Positions 24,630-35,453 are shown, counted from the first letter of the stretch. The stretch: 64,000 nucleotides of DNA from Litchfieldia alkalitelluris (GCF_002019645.1 NZ_KV917374.1:2616696-2680695); one strand, 5' to 3'. The notes: generated by a model from the letters alone, not told the origin. A program made the numbers and translations.

Positions 24630-25988
24630 ATGAGTGATACAAAACGTTATTTAACTGTGACTGCGCTCACTAAATACATAAAAAGAAAATTTGATTATGA
24701 TCCACACCTACAAGATATTTGGATTCGGGGAGAAATTTCGAACTTTAAATCACATAGTCGTGGACATATGTATTTTACGATTAAGGACGAAAATGCACGT
24801 ATACAAGCAGTCATGTTTTCTAGTCAAAATCGTTCGATTCAATTTAAGCCAGAGGATGGAATGAAGGTTCTTATCCGAGGAGAAGTAACAGTATATGAAC
24901 CAGCAGGTGGCTATCAAATTTATGTCAAAGAAATGCAACCGGATGGAATTGGAAATTTGTATTTGGCATATGAAGAACTGAAAAATCGCTTGGCGAGTGA
25001 AGGTTTATTTGATGAAAAATATAAAAAATCGTTACCCTTATATCCTGAAACAATTGGTGTAATTACGTCGCCCACAGGGGCAGCTGTCCGAGACATTCTT
25101 ACGACCATTAAGAGAAGATACCCGATTGGGAAGGTTATTATTTTCCCTGCACTTGTTCAAGGAACAAATGCAGCAGCCTCAATCGCTAAATCAATTAGTT
25201 TAGCTAATCAGATGAATAATGTTGATGTGTTAATTGTTGGCCGGGGCGGTGGCTCAATCGAGGAACTATGGGCTTTCAATGAGGAAATTGTTGCTAAAAC
25301 AATCTTTCAATCAGATATTCCGATCATTTCAGCGGTTGGTCATGAAACTGACTTTACAATAGCAGATTTCGTTGCAGATTTACGAGCTCCAACTCCAACT
25401 GCAGCGGCAGAACTAGCGGTCCCTCATATTGTAGAATTGGCTGAAAGAATCACAGTTAGGCAAGCTAGACTTTTACGAACGATGAAAGAAAAGATTACAC
25501 TACAACATGACCGACTACAATCTTTGCAAAAATCATATGCTTTCAGATTCCCGAAAAATCTATATGTTCAAAAAGAACAACAGCTAGATCGAATATACGA
25601 TAAATTCTTAGTGGAATCATACCGAAATATCAAAGATAAACAAGAGTTGTATAAAACTCTTAGTCTTCGTCTAAAGTATCAGCATCCTGAAGAAAAACTT
25701 TTGAAAGCAAATGAACAGTTGCTTAGTGTCGAAAAAGTCTTGCAAAAAGAAATAAAAAACTTACTTAAGCATTATAACCATACCTTTCAAGCAAACGTTT
25801 CTAAGCTAAATGCTTTAAGTCCATTGAAAATTATGGAACGAGGATATAGCCTTGCTTACGATCAAGAGGGAGCATTGCTGAAAAGTGTTAATACAATTGA
25901 AGCAGGTGATTCTGTTCGAGTAAGGTTGCAGGATGGCCAATTAGATTGTCAAGTGTTAAAGGTAGAGGAGAGACATATAAATGAGTGA
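24630..25988 (+). CDS. xseA: exodeoxyribonuclease VII large subunit
   Basis: 452 residues. An N-terminal OB-fold (about 5-100) binds single-stranded DNA; the catalytic domain shows [14 protein letters not shown] and [14 protein letters not shown], followed by the conserved [26 protein letters not shown] in two runs. A coiled-coil region follows. It degrades single-stranded DNA together with XseB, whose gene overlaps by eight bases. Confidence 0.95.
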   Translation: MSDTKRYLTVTALTKYIKRKFDYDPHLQDIWIRGEISNFKSHSRGHMYFTIKDENARIQAVMFSSQNRSIQFKPEDGMKVLIRGEVTVYEPAGGYQIYVKEMQPDGIGNLYLAYEELKNRLASEGLFDEKYKKSLPLYPETIGVITSPTGAAVRDILTTIKRRYPIGKVIIFPALVQGTNAAASIAKSISLANQMNNVDVLIVGRGGGSIEELWAFNEEIVAKTIFQSDIPIISAVGHETDFTIADFVADLRAPTPTAAAELAVPHIVELAERITVRQARLLRTMKEKITLQHDRLQSLQKSYAFRFPKNLYVQKEQQLDRIYDKFLVESYRNIKDKQELYKTLSLRLKYQHPEEKLLKANEQLLSVEKVLQKEIKNLLKHYNHTFQANVSKLNALSPLKIMERGYSLAYDQEGALLKSVNTIEAGDSVRVRLQDGQLDCQVLKVEERHINE

Positions 25989-26214
25989 TAAAGAAAAAGT
26001 ATCTTTTGAGGATGCCATGAAAAAGCTTGAGGATATTGTTTCAAAGCTTGAAGAAGGAGACGTCCCTTTAGAGCAAGCGATAAATTATTTTCAAGAAGGG
26101 ATGAAGCTTTCAAAGCTTTGTCATGACAAATTGCAAAATGTTGAAAAACAAATGGATCAAATATTGAAAGAAGATGGAAAACTAGAAGCATTTACGATTC
26201 AGGAGGAAGAATAG
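25981..26214 (+). CDS. xseB: exodeoxyribonuclease VII small subunit
   Basis: 77 residues, a helical hairpin ([26 protein letters not shown]) of usual size that wraps XseA. The overlap with xseA and the GTG of ispA immediately after its stop indicate translational coupling. Confidence 0.95.
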   Translation: MSDKEKVSFEDAMKKLEDIVSKLEEGDVPLEQAINYFQEGMKLSKLCHDKLQNVEKQMDQILKEDGKLEAFTIQEEE

Positions 26215-27108
26215 GTGAACGTAAATGAGATAGAAACATATTTATCCGAACAAAAGCGAGTATTAGAGCAAGCTTTGCCAGGTTTTATAGAGAAATTAAA
26301 TGCGCCAAATGTTCTCAAGGATGCGATGAGTTATTCACTCGAAGCTGGGGGAAAACGGATTAGACCTCTTTTATTTTTTTCTACATTAAAAGCATTCGGA
26401 AAAAGAGAAGAAATTGGTCTCCCGGTAGCTTGTGCTATTGAAATGATTCATACGTACTCTCTTATACATGATGATTTACCAAGTATGGATGATGATGATT
26501 TACGAAGAGGTAAACCAACAAACCATATTATCTTTGGTGAAGCTAACGCGATTCTAGCTGGAGATGCATTACTTACCTATAGCTTCCAGCTTATTTCTGA
26601 AATGGTTGATGATGAGATTGATGCAACTATTAAATTAGCGCTTATCGCTGAGTTAGCAAAGGCTGCTGGGGCTGAAGGGATGGTCGGAGGACAAGTTGCG
26701 GATATTGAAGGTGAAGGTGAATCATTAACTCTTGAAGAGCTTGAATATATTCATAAGCATAAAACAGGAAAATTACTTGCTTATAGTATTATTGCCGGAG
26801 GATTACTGACTAATGCAAATCGTGAGCAGTTAGATATGCTTGAAAAATTTGCCTTACACCTTGGTTTAGCTTTTCAAATCCGCGATGATATTTTAGATAT
26901 CGAAGGAAATCAGGATGAAATAGGAAAACCTGTTGGAAGTGATACTTTTAATGATAAAAATACATATCCTTCATTACTTACACTTGATGGTGCGAAATTA
27001 AAGCTTGAGTATCATATAAGCGAAGCTAATTTAATTTTATCTGATATGAGTATTGATACGGAAATTTTAGGTTATTTATGTCAGCTAGTTGCTTCACGTA
27101 ATAAATAG
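26215..27108 (+). CDS. ispA: farnesyl diphosphate synthase (geranyltranstransferase)
   Basis: 297 residues. It adds isopentenyl diphosphate to dimethylallyl and geranyl diphosphate. The first Asp-rich motif is HDDLPSMDDDDLRRG (from residue 85) and the second is FQIRDDILD. GGKRIRP is the substrate-binding motif near 45-51. The GTG start abuts the xseB stop. The OLE RNA and oapA follow, then dxs of the same isoprenoid pathway. Confidence 0.95.
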   Translation: MNVNEIETYLSEQKRVLEQALPGFIEKLNAPNVLKDAMSYSLEAGGKRIRPLLFFSTLKAFGKREEIGLPVACAIEMIHTYSLIHDDLPSMDDDDLRRGKPTNHIIFGEANAILAGDALLTYSFQLISEMVDDEIDATIKLALIAELAKAAGAEGMVGGQVADIEGEGESLTLEELEYIHKHKTGKLLAYSIIAGGLLTNANREQLDMLEKFALHLGLAFQIRDDILDIEGNQDEIGKPVGSDTFNDKNTYPSLLTLDGAKLKLEYHISEANLILSDMSIDTEILGYLCQLVASRNK

Positions 27109-27216
27109 TAACTTTTTTGATGTTTAGCACAGATGCATAGCTTCTCAAGATTAAGCTAATTTGGGGCGGATAAGTAAAAAAATGCTATGCTTGCTTGTCC
27201 AATAATTCCCATTCGA

Positions 27217-27245
27217 TTGAGAAGTCATCAAGATTATGATATACT
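27217..27245 (+). promoter_or_regulatory. sigma-A promoter of the OLE RNA
   Basis: TTGAGA (27217-27222), a 17-bp spacer and TATACT (27240-27245). The predicted transcription start (about 27252) lies five bases before the first stem of the RNA. Confidence 0.65.
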
Positions 27246-27256
27246 TAACCTTAGAA

Positions 27257-27854
27257 AAATGGTGGTGCAGTATTCTAGTCAATTCTCCAATCCTGAAGAC
27301 GGGCCTAAAAATCCGTCAAAGGGCACATCGATGAAGTCCCTTGCGCTGGCTTGAGGCGCCCAGCCTTGGGTTGGTGTTGGGGGTTAAGGTCGCAGGGCGA
27401 TCCACAATGGCATGTGGGCGTTGACCCTGCTTCCGTGGAGGCCCATTTTTGTAGGAGTCAGTTTCGATCCTATGGGGTGGGGTATGAACCTGTGTTGGTC
27501 TCAGGAGGAGATTCAAGCAGCGTAGCCTGCCTTGAGTGGAGTTAAGGGGATTATGGTTGGAATGTATATGTCAGTTGGCCATTGATATATCCAGAAGGTA
27601 AGCCCATATGAAATTAACTTTGCAAAAGAGGCTAGGGACTGGTTAAGAATTGTTCGAGGAAAACTCCTAGACTGTTCTTTTCTGACATGTGAAAAGGATT
27701 GCAGTACGGACTAAGTGGTAATCCAGTCTAGCACTTGGTGACAATGCTAAGGTAGGTTTGAAGGGAAACCGCCACGGTGGCGACACTTGGTATCTACTTG
27801 GGAAATCCTACTGGACCTAAGCCGTAAAATTTACTTTTCATATGACCACCATTT
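27257..27854 (+). ncRNA. ole: OLE RNA (ornate, large, extremophilic)
   Basis: About 600 nt of G-rich non-coding sequence between ispA and oapA, exactly the genetic setting described for OLE RNA in B. halodurans and other extremophilic Firmicutes. AAATGGTGGT at 27257-27266 pairs perfectly with ACCACCATTT at 27845-27854 and closes the whole molecule. Many internal stems are visible (for example GGAAACCGCCACGGTGGCGAC near 27770 in overlapping parts, and TTAAGG..). OLE RNA binds the membrane protein OapA and forms a large membrane-bound ribonucleoprotein linked to ethanol, cold and magnesium stress. The short reading frames inside are not credible genes. I recognised it by context, size and closing stem, not by an alignment. 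Confidence 0.88.
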
Positions 27855-27964
27855 ACATAGTATTTTTTAATTGGCTAGTTTTTTTCTTTAACTATAATTA
27901 CTTCAAAAAAAGAAGTGTTTATATGTAAAAATAGAGCCTAACTAAGAAATAGGTGAAAACTATA

Positions 27965-28567
27965 ATGAAACAACATATACGTGAATCAATAAATTGGAGT
28001 CTTGGGATTGCCGTTATCACTTTTGTGTTAGCGGCTATTTTTACTATTGTTTCAACCTTTGCTTTATCAGGACTAACATGGGCTGTTGGTACATTAGTTG
28101 TTTTAATAATTGTACTTATAGGGATCTTTTTTGATATGCTAGGAATTGCAGCAACAGCAGCTGATGAAGTGCCATTCCATGCAATGGCATCTAAAAAGGT
28201 AAATGGGTCAAAAAGTGCTATACATATCGTTCGTAATGCTGATCGGTTTGCTAGCTTTTGTAATGATGTTATAGGTGATATTTCCGGAATTATCAGTGGA
28301 ACCGCGACTGCGATTGTTGTTTTGCAGTTAACTGTGTCTACGCAACATACTGAAGGATCTGTTTTTCACTATGTTGTGTCAGTTGTTTTTACAAGCCTGG
28401 TCGCTGCCTTAACAGTTGGTGGCAAGGCGATTGGTAAGTCGATGGCGATTCGATTTTCAACCGAAATCATATTTCAAGTTGGTCGCATCTTTCATTTTAT
28501 TGAAAACAAGTTTAAAATTGTGATAATAAAGGATAAAAAGAAACAGAGAAATTCGAACCGAAAGTGA
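27965..28567 (+). CDS. oapA: OLE RNA-associated membrane protein OapA
   Basis: 200 residues with four predicted membrane segments (about 11-32, 40-62, 102-122 and 132-152) and a very basic C-terminal tail (KDKKKQRNSNRK), suited to RNA contact. A FFDMLGIAATAADE segment follows the second helix. Its place between the OLE RNA and dxs and its membrane pattern match OapA (BH2780 in B. halodurans), which anchors OLE RNA in the membrane. ATG 27965 has AGGTG eight bases upstream; GTG 27953 overlaps that site. The stop lies nine bases before the dxs start. Confidence 0.87.
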   Translation: MKQHIRESINWSLGIAVITFVLAAIFTIVSTFALSGLTWAVGTLVVLIIVLIGIFFDMLGIAATAADEVPFHAMASKKVNGSKSAIHIVRNADRFASFCNDVIGDISGIISGTATAIVVLQLTVSTQHTEGSVFHYVVSVVFTSLVAALTVGGKAIGKSMAIRFSTEIIFQVGRIFHFIENKFKIVIIKDKKKQRNSNRK

Positions 28568-28576
28568 GTGGTCCTC

Positions 28577-30469
28577 TTGGATCTATCAGCAATAAAAAAT
28601 CCAGCGTTTTTAAAGGATATGACAAATCAAGAATTAGAGGCGCTAAGTAAAGAAATTAGAAAATTTTTAATAGAAAAGCTATCTGTTACTGGAGGACACA
28701 TTGGTCCAAATCTTGGGGTAGTGGAACTAACTATCGCATTACACAAAGAATTTGATAGCCCAAAAGATAAATTTATTTGGGATGTTGGGCATCAGTCTTA
28801 TGTTCACAAAATTCTTACTGGTAGAGCTTGTGACTTCGATACGCTACGCCAATACGAGGGGTTATGTGGTTTTCCTAAGCGTAATGAGAGTGAGCATGAT
28901 GTTTGGGAAACTGGTCATAGCTCAACGAGTTTATCAGCAGCAATGGGCATGGTTGTTGCGAGAGATTTGAAAAAAAGTGGAGAGTTTATTTTACCGATTA
29001 TTGGTGATGGAGCATTAACTGGTGGAATGGCCCTTGAAGCGTTAAATCATATAGGGCATGAAAAGAAAGATATGATCGTAATCTTGAACGACAATGAAAT
29101 GTCTATTGCGCCAAATGTTGGAGCACTTCATAATGTTCTTGGAAGATTAAGAACGGCTGGGAAGTATCATTGGGTTAAAGATGAGCTAGAATATCTTCTG
29201 AAAAAAATCCCTGCAGTTGGTGGAAAGCTTGCAAGCACAGCTGAGCGGGTAAAAGATAGCTTGAAATATTTTCTTGTTTCTGGTGTCTTTTTTGAAGAAC
29301 TAGGATTTACTTATCTCGGACCAGTAGATGGACATAATTACGATGATCTATTCGAAAATCTCCAATACGCGAAAAAGACGAAGGGTCCCGTACTTTTACA
29401 TGTTTTAACAAAAAAAGGTAAAGGGTATCGCCCAGCCGAGTCTGATACGATTGGTACTTGGCATGGAACAGGTCCATATAAAATTGAAACAGGTGATTTT
29501 GTAAAACCTACTAACATTGCACCGGCATGGAGTTCGTTAGTAAGTGAAACAGTTAGGAAGCTAGCTCGTGAGGATGACCGCATTGTGGCGATTACACCGG
29601 CGATGCCTGTGGGATCAAAGCTTGAGAACTTTGCGAAAGAGTTTCCAGAGAGAATGTATGATGTTGGGATCGCTGAGCAACATGCAGCAACCATGGCAGC
29701 TGGCCTAGCCACACAAGATATGAAGCCATTTTTAGCGATTTACTCGACCTTTCTACAAAGGGCTTATGATCAAGTTGTCCATGATATTTGTCGTCAAAAC
29801 TTAAATGTGTTTATTGGAATTGACCGAGCAGGATTGGTTGGGGCTGATGGAGAAACACATCAAGGTGTTTTTGATATCGCCTTCTTAAGGCATATTCCTA
29901 ATATGGTTCTAATGATGCCAAAAGATGAAAATGAAGGTCAACACATGGTTAAAACTGCAATTGATTATAATGAAGGACCGATAGCTATTCGATATCCAAA
30001 AGGAAACGGTTTAGGGGTTAAGATGGATGAAACCTTAAAAGCATTACCGATTGGTTCTTGGGAAGTGTTAAAGGATGGACAAGATATTGCCATTTTAACA
30101 TTCGGTACTACGATACCGATGGCACTTGAAGCAGCTGAAAAATTAGAAGCCGAAGATGTTTCTGTAAAAGTGATAAATGCAAGATTTATTAAACCGCTTG
30201 ATGAAGATATGCTTCATGGATTATTTGCATCAAAAATGCCTATCTTAACAATTGAGGAAGCTGTTCTACAGGGTGGATTTGGAAGTGCTGTAATTGAATT
30301 TGCGCATGACAAAGGTTATTATCAATCCACGATTGATCGAATGGGAATTCCAGACAAGTTTATTGAACATGGAAATGTTAATGAACTTTTAGAAGAAATT
30401 GGACTAACGACCGAGGACGTTCAAAAAAGAGTTCATCGCATTTTACCAAAAAAACAAAAAAGGGCATGA
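28577..30469 (+). CDS. dxs: 1-deoxy-D-xylulose-5-phosphate synthase
   Basis: 630 residues. It makes DXP from pyruvate and glyceraldehyde 3-phosphate using thiamine diphosphate, the entry step of the MEP isoprenoid pathway. The TPP motif starts at GDGALTGG, and [10 protein letters not shown]-like [10 protein letters not shown] and the transketolase domain with GIAEQHAA are present. TTG 28577 gives the family N-terminus MDLSAI; GTG 28568 is an alternative with no better ribosome binding site. Confidence 0.96.
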   Translation: MDLSAIKNPAFLKDMTNQELEALSKEIRKFLIEKLSVTGGHIGPNLGVVELTIALHKEFDSPKDKFIWDVGHQSYVHKILTGRACDFDTLRQYEGLCGFPKRNESEHDVWETGHSSTSLSAAMGMVVARDLKKSGEFILPIIGDGALTGGMALEALNHIGHEKKDMIVILNDNEMSIAPNVGALHNVLGRLRTAGKYHWVKDELEYLLKKIPAVGGKLASTAERVKDSLKYFLVSGVFFEELGFTYLGPVDGHNYDDLFENLQYAKKTKGPVLLHVLTKKGKGYRPAESDTIGTWHGTGPYKIETGDFVKPTNIAPAWSSLVSETVRKLAREDDRIVAITPAMPVGSKLENFAKEFPERMYDVGIAEQHAATMAAGLATQDMKPFLAIYSTFLQRAYDQVVHDICRQNLNVFIGIDRAGLVGADGETHQGVFDIAFLRHIPNMVLMMPKDENEGQHMVKTAIDYNEGPIAIRYPKGNGLGVKMDETLKALPIGSWEVLKDGQDIAILTFGTTIPMALEAAEKLEAEDVSVKVINARFIKPLDEDMLHGLFASKMPILTIEEAVLQGGFGSAVIEFAHDKGYYQSTIDRMGIPDKFIEHGNVNELLEEIGLTTEDVQKRVHRILPKKQKRA

Positions 30470-30471
30470 TT

Positions 30472-31305
30472 ATGGGAACAAAAAAAGAACGATTAGATGT
30501 GATCCTTGTTGAACGTGGTCTGATCGAGACCAGAGAAAAGGCAAAGAGAACAATCATGGCAGGTCTAGTCTATTCTAATGAAGAAAGACTAGACAAGCCT
30601 GGAGAAAAAGTGGATCGTGAAATCCCTTTAACTATTAAGGGGAAAGTAATGCCTTATGTAAGTCGCGGGGGTCTAAAGTTAGAAAAGGCGCTTCAAGAAT
30701 TCGAACTAACGATTACTGATAAAATACTAATAGATATCGGTTCTTCAACAGGTGGATTTACTGATTGTGCACTTCAGAATGGCGCTAAACTTTCATATGC
30801 ACTTGATGTTGGCTATAATCAGTTAGCGTGGAAATTGAGGCAGGATGAAAGGGTAGTCGTAATGGAAAGGACGAATTTCCGTTATGTGAAACCTGAGGAT
30901 TTTCAGGAAGGCCTACCAACTTTTGCTAGCATCGATGTTTCATTCATTTCGCTTAAATTGATTTTGCCAGTATTAAAAACGATTCTTGTTCCAAACAGTG
31001 ATGTTGTTGCTCTTATTAAACCTCAGTTTGAAGCAGGAAGAGAACAAGTTGGAAAAAAAGGGATTGTTAGAGACCCTAAAGTTCATGAACAGGTTATTAA
31101 CAAAATTGTCGATTTTGCAATCGCTGAAGGCTATGATTGTGTCAATTTATCGTTTTCGCCAATTACCGGTGGAGATGGTAACATCGAATTTTTAGTCCAC
31201 TTAAAATGGCTTGAACCCGATCATATTGGCGAGATTCAATCATCTGTTTCTCCTAATGAAGTTGTTGCTCAGGCTCACCGAATACTTAAAGAAAAGAATG
31301 AATAA
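30472..31305 (+). CDS. tlyA: TlyA-family rRNA methyltransferase / hemolysin-like protein YqxC
   Basis: 277 residues. An N-terminal S4 RNA-binding domain (about 4-65, RLDVILVERGL) precedes a Rossmann-type FtsJ methyltransferase domain starting at IDIGSSTGGFTDC, the S-adenosylmethionine site. Mycobacterial TlyA makes 2'-O-methylcytidine in rRNA; activity of Bacillus proteins is less clear. ATG 30472 with AAAGGG eight bases upstream is preferred over ATG 30466, which overlaps the dxs stop. Confidence 0.9.
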   Translation: MGTKKERLDVILVERGLIETREKAKRTIMAGLVYSNEERLDKPGEKVDREIPLTIKGKVMPYVSRGGLKLEKALQEFELTITDKILIDIGSSTGGFTDCALQNGAKLSYALDVGYNQLAWKLRQDERVVVMERTNFRYVKPEDFQEGLPTFASIDVSFISLKLILPVLKTILVPNSDVVALIKPQFEAGREQVGKKGIVRDPKVHEQVINKIVDFAIAEGYDCVNLSFSPITGGDGNIEFLVHLKWLEPDHIGEIQSSVSPNEVVAQAHRILKEKNE

Positions 31306-31313
31306 AACCTATT

Positions 31314-31375
31314 GATGACTAAGATAAAACAAAACTAATGAAAATTTAGTTGAAGTTTGATTAGTCATCTTTTTG
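31314..31375 (+). terminator. terminator after tlyA
   Basis: GATGACTAA (31314-31322) pairs with TTAGTCATC (31361-31369), then five T. The loop holds a further small stem. Confidence 0.75.
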
Positions 31376-31505
31376 TCTTTGGGCTAAATTCGACAATGTG
31401 TAAAATTTTTTCAAAAAAAATGTACATTTTTGACGTTATCGGCTAACATTAAGGGTATAAAAATACAATGTGAGTTATAGGTATTTTATTTTGCGAGGTG
31501 CCAAC

Positions 31506-31955
31506 ATGAATAAAGGTCAGCGTCACATAAAAATTAGAGATATTATTACTAATAATGATATTGAAACACAAGATGAGCTAGTTGATATCTTAAAGGATGC
31601 AGGGTTTAATGTTACCCAGGCAACCGTATCCAGAGATATAAAAGAATTGCATTTAGTAAAGGTTCCTCTCATTGATGGCAGATACAAATACAGTTTACCA
31701 GCCGATCAACGCTTTAATCCCCTTCAAAAGCTTAAACGAGCTCTGATGGATGCATTTGTTCGTATCGACGGTGCTGGGCAATTAATTGTCATGAAAACAT
31801 TGCCAGGAAATGCGAATGCCATTGGGGCACTAATAGATAATCTAGATTGGGAAGAAATTCTTGGTACCATTTGTGGTGATGATACGATTTTGATTATTTG
31901 TAGATCAGATCAAGTCACAGATGAGATTTCTCAACGATTTATTGACATGCTTTAA
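31506..31955 (+). CDS. argR: arginine repressor AhrC/ArgR
   Basis: 149 residues, the usual size. A winged helix-turn-helix N-terminal domain ([18 protein letters not shown], about 40-58) binds ARG boxes; the C-terminal domain binds arginine and forms hexamers ([25 protein letters not shown]). ATG 31506 with CGAGGTG upstream is the start; the frame open to 31470 is an upstream extension. The arrangement before recN is conserved in Bacillus. Confidence 0.95.
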   Translation: MNKGQRHIKIRDIITNNDIETQDELVDILKDAGFNVTQATVSRDIKELHLVKVPLIDGRYKYSLPADQRFNPLQKLKRALMDAFVRIDGAGQLIVMKTLPGNANAIGALIDNLDWEEILGTICGDDTILIICRSDQVTDEISQRFIDML

Positions 31956-32003
31956 AATATAACAATCAAATAAATAAAATAGAGAAAGGTGGCGTGATTC
32001 TAT

Positions 32004-33722
32004 TTGCTAGCAGAGCTATCAATAAATAATTTTGCAATTATTGAATCACTATCCATTTCGTTTGAAAAAGGGTTAACAGTTTTGTCAGGAGAAACTGGTG
32101 CAGGAAAATCCATTATTATCGATGCCATTCATCTGCTAGTAGGTGGAAGGGGCTCTTCAGAATTTGTTCGTTTTGGTGAAAAAAGAGCAGAAATCGAAGG
32201 GTTATTTTTGCTAGATGATCAAAACCACCCCTGCTTTACGAAAGCAGTAGAATTTGGTCTAGAAATAAGTGATGGCATGGTTGTTTTACGTAGAGATATA
32301 GCGATGAACGGAAAAAGTGTGTGTCGCATTAATGGAAAGCTTGTTACAATCGCCATCTTAAGGGAGTTTGGACGATCATTAATCGATATTCATGGGCAAC
32401 ATGAGCATCAGGATCTTATGTTTTCAGATCAACATATGGCTTTGCTTGATGAGTATGGTGGGGAGAAAATTGCAAGTTCAGTTCAAGAATATCGCTCTAT
32501 ATTTAAAAAATACAACGATGTTAACAATCAAATGAAAAAGCTTACTGAAAGTGAGCAAGAAATGGCTCACCGTTTAGATTTAATACAGTTTCAACTCCGA
32601 GAGATTGAACAAGCAAGGTTACAACCTAAAGAGGATATCGACCTATTAGAGGAAAAGCGAAAGATATCTAACTATGATAAAATTTATCGGGCACTTCAAA
32701 ATAGCTACAATGCTCTCAATGGGGAACAAAAGGGATTAGACTGGATTGGATTAGCAATGAGTCACACTGAGGGAATTTCAGATTTGGATGATGAACTTAA
32801 GTTGATTCATGAAACGATCTCAAATAGCTTTTATATGCTTGAGGAGATGTCCTATAAAATCCGTGACCAACTCGATAACTTAGACTTTAATCCAAAGAGA
32901 TTGGACTTTATTGAAGGGCGATTGAATGAAATCACGCATTTAAAGAGAAAATATGGTCAAGATGTAGAAGAGATTCTTGAATATGCCTCAAACATTCAAG
33001 AGGAACTTGATACAATTGAAAATCGTGATGGGTTGGTTGAAAAACTTAAAAAGGAATTACAATCAGTCACTCAAGACCTTTTAGTTGAGGCTAAAAATAT
33101 TACGTCGATTCGAAAACAATTTGCTAAAGTTCTTATAGATAATATCCACCAGGAATTAAGGGATTTATACATGGAAAAAACATCCTTTGATATCGTTTTT
33201 TCAAGTACACTTGATTCGGAAAATAAAATAGGAAGCTTTAAAAAGGATGGTATTGATGCTGTAGAGTTTTATCTCTCGACAAATCCAGGAGAACCATTGA
33301 AACCATTATCAAAAATTGCTTCGGGCGGAGAGTTATCACGGATTATGCTTGCGATGAAAAGTATATTTTCAGTACATCAAGGAATCACTTCGATTATATT
33401 TGATGAAGTGGATACTGGTGTAAGTGGTCGTGTGGCCCAAGCGATCGCTGAAAAAATGTACAATATATCAGTAGGTTCACAAGTTTTATGTATAACGCAT
33501 CTTCCGCAGGTCGCAGCCATGGCGGATACTCATTTGTATATCTCTAAAGAAATTACCAATAATCGAACCAAAACTTCAATAAAGGCTTTGTCTAAAGAAG
33601 AAAAGGTGATCGAGATAGGCAGAATGATTGCAGGTGCTGAAATTACTGATTTAACGACAGAACATGCAAAAGAACTATTGCAACTTGCACAAAATACAAA
33701 AAAAGAAATGCTATCCAAATAG
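32004..33722 (+). CDS. recN: DNA repair protein RecN
   Basis: 572 residues, an SMC-like ATPase that gathers broken DNA ends. Walker A is GETGAGKS (29-36), the ABC signature is SGGELSR, and Walker B is SIIFDEVDTGVSG. A long central region (about 150-390) is coiled coil. TTG start after AGAAAGGTGG. The terminator overlaps the stop codon. Confidence 0.96.
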   Translation: MLAELSINNFAIIESLSISFEKGLTVLSGETGAGKSIIIDAIHLLVGGRGSSEFVRFGEKRAEIEGLFLLDDQNHPCFTKAVEFGLEISDGMVVLRRDIAMNGKSVCRINGKLVTIAILREFGRSLIDIHGQHEHQDLMFSDQHMALLDEYGGEKIASSVQEYRSIFKKYNDVNNQMKKLTESEQEMAHRLDLIQFQLREIEQARLQPKEDIDLLEEKRKISNYDKIYRALQNSYNALNGEQKGLDWIGLAMSHTEGISDLDDELKLIHETISNSFYMLEEMSYKIRDQLDNLDFNPKRLDFIEGRLNEITHLKRKYGQDVEEILEYASNIQEELDTIENRDGLVEKLKKELQSVTQDLLVEAKNITSIRKQFAKVLIDNIHQELRDLYMEKTSFDIVFSSTLDSENKIGSFKKDGIDAVEFYLSTNPGEPLKPLSKIASGGELSRIMLAMKSIFSVHQGITSIIFDEVDTGVSGRVAQAIAEKMYNISVGSQVLCITHLPQVAAMADTHLYISKEITNNRTKTSIKALSKEEKVIEIGRMIAGAEITDLTTEHAKELLQLAQNTKKEMLSK

Positions 33723-33736
33723 GGTAGCATTTTTTA
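33708..33736 (+). terminator. terminator of recN
   Basis: ATGCTATCC and GGGTAGCAT form a stem with one G-T, followed by six T. The stem includes the stop codon region. Confidence 0.8.
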
Positions 33737-33832
33737 GTTCATTTTTAGTTATAAATGTTCGGTGTTAAGGCCAAATTAAAGAATGTAGCCAAGTAATGGT
33801 GTGTGGGTTAGGAGCGAGGAGAGTGATTTGAT

Positions 33833-35131
33833 TTGAATAGAGATAAAATTAGAAAAATTATAGGTGCATTTCTCCTTGTTTCACTAGTAGCATTAGGGTT
33901 CTGCCAGCCTTTAAAAGAAATGATTAACATTCCAAATCAGTTAACCCTTTTTGAAGGACAAGACTATTCATTAGATACTTCGTTGCCAGTTTCCGCAAAA
34001 ATAAGCTATGGCGATGATGTTGAAGCATTTTCTTCAAACAAAGAAGATAACACCCTTTCGATTAATGGGAAAGAAAGTGGTGAAGGCACAATGATGCTTG
34101 AACTTGCGGGTGTACCCGTAAAAAAGATGGATGTGGATGTACTTTCAGATTTTAAAGTGATTCCTGGCGGACAGTCAATAGGTGTTAAACTAAATACATT
34201 AGGAGTTTTAGTTGTAGGACACCACCAAATAGAGACCGAAGATGGAAAACAATCACCTGGAGAAATTGCAGGGGTTGAAGTTGGGGACATTATTAAAGAA
34301 ATTAACGGAAAGAAAATTGAAAAAATGAGTGATGTAACACCATTCGTTCAAGAAGCTGGTAAAACAGGAGAACCGTTAAACTTAGTCATTGCTCGAGAAA
34401 ATGAAGAATTTAAAACAAAGCTTATTCCGATGAAGGACAAAAATGATAAATCATTTCGTATCGGTTTATATATCCGAGATTCAGCTGCAGGGATTGGTAC
34501 AATGACATTTTACCATCCTGATACACAAAAATACGGTGCCTTAGGGCATGTGATCTCTGACATGGATACAAAAAAACCGATTGTTGTCCAAGATGGACAA
34601 ATCGTTAGATCGACAGTTACTTCAATTCATAAAGGAAGTAATGGTGAACCAGGTGAGAAGTTAGCACGTTTCTCATCAGATAAAGAAATTATTGGAAATA
34701 TCACTCGAAATAGCCCTTTTGGGATTTTCGGTGAATTGAATAAACAAGTGAATAATGGGATTATGGATAAGCCCATACCAATCACGCTTTCAAATCAAGT
34801 AAAAGAAGGTCCCGCAAAAATTTTAACCGTGGTAGAAAATGACAAGGTCGAAGAATTTGACGTTGAAGTAATCAGCTCAGTTCCGCAGAAATTCCCTGCA
34901 ACAAAAGGAATGGTTGTAAAAATAACTGATGAACGTTTACTAAGTAAAACCGGTGGGATTGTCCAAGGTATGAGTGGAAGTCCGATCATTCAAGATGGAA
35001 AATTAATCGGTGCTGTTACACATGTATTCGTCAATGATCCTACATCAGGTTATGGTGTACACATTGAATGGATGCTTAATGAAGCTGGTATCGATATTTA
35101 TAGCAAGGATAAAAAGCAAAAAGCGAGCTAA
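33833..35131 (+). CDS. spoIVB: SpoIVB serine peptidase
   Basis: 432 residues, a forespore-secreted signalling protease that triggers pro-sigma-K processing by cutting SpoIVFA. It has an N-terminal signal or anchor segment (about 8-25), a PDZ domain (about 125-200) and a C-terminal SA-clan peptidase domain with the nucleophile Ser381 in GMSGSPI and His in [12 protein letters not shown] start after GAGGAGAG. Forespore promoter sequences upstream were not recognised with confidence. Confidence 0.95.
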   Translation: MNRDKIRKIIGAFLLVSLVALGFCQPLKEMINIPNQLTLFEGQDYSLDTSLPVSAKISYGDDVEAFSSNKEDNTLSINGKESGEGTMMLELAGVPVKKMDVDVLSDFKVIPGGQSIGVKLNTLGVLVVGHHQIETEDGKQSPGEIAGVEVGDIIKEINGKKIEKMSDVTPFVQEAGKTGEPLNLVIARENEEFKTKLIPMKDKNDKSFRIGLYIRDSAAGIGTMTFYHPDTQKYGALGHVISDMDTKKPIVVQDGQIVRSTVTSIHKGSNGEPGEKLARFSSDKEIIGNITRNSPFGIFGELNKQVNNGIMDKPIPITLSNQVKEGPAKILTVVENDKVEEFDVEVISSVPQKFPATKGMVVKITDERLLSKTGGIVQGMSGSPIIQDGKLIGAVTHVFVNDPTSGYGVHIEWMLNEAGIDIYSKDKKQKAS

Positions 35132-35155
35132 TGCTCTCGCTTTTGCTTTTTTTTA
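35112..35155 (+). terminator. terminator of spoIVB
   Basis: AAAAGCAAAAAGCGAG pairs with CTCGCTTTTGCTTTT, with a run of T after it. It overlaps the end of the coding region. Confidence 0.88.
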
Positions 35156-35314
35156 TGGGTTATCTAAGAGAGAAAATGGAATACTAGGTCAAAGTATCCA
35201 AGGAAAATCTTTAAGTTTTATCTTAATTAGTGCTTTATGTAAATCTTACGAAAATTTAGCAAAATATGTTTTACAAAACTTTTTTTTAGCCTTATATTAG
35301 TAATAGAAAGATTT

Positions 35315-35363
35315 TTCGACAAAATCATAGGGTGAATTTTGTCAAATGACATTTTTAGTCGAA
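35315..35363 (+). promoter_or_regulatory. 0A boxes upstream of spo0A
   Basis: TTCGACAAA (35315-35323) is an exact reverse-strand 0A box, and TTTGTCAAA (35338-35346) and TTAGTCGAA (35355-35363) each differ from TTTGTCGAA at one position. This implies autoregulation by Spo0A-P. Confidence 0.7.
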
Positions 35364-35426
35364 TTATTAAGTATAATGGAGATAAATCTAGATTTCAATG
35401 TTTTTTTACGATTTTTTTCAAAAAAT

Positions 35427-35453
35427 AAAGGATTTTTTATTGCATTGTCGAAT
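35427..35453 (+). promoter_or_regulatory. sigma-H promoter (Ps) of spo0A with overlapping 0A box
   Basis: AAAGGATTT (35427-35435), 11 bp, then GTCGAAT (35447-35453) fit the sigma-H consensus RNAGGAWWW-N11-12-RNNGAAT throughout. TTGTCGAA at 35445-35452 is a 0A box overlapping the -10, the same design as in B. subtilis. A vegetative -10 TATAAT lies at 35372-35377. Confidence 0.75.

Noticed and set aside
27316-27545. two short open frames (one per strand) between ispA and oapA
   Set aside because: They lie inside the OLE RNA and have no ribosome binding site.
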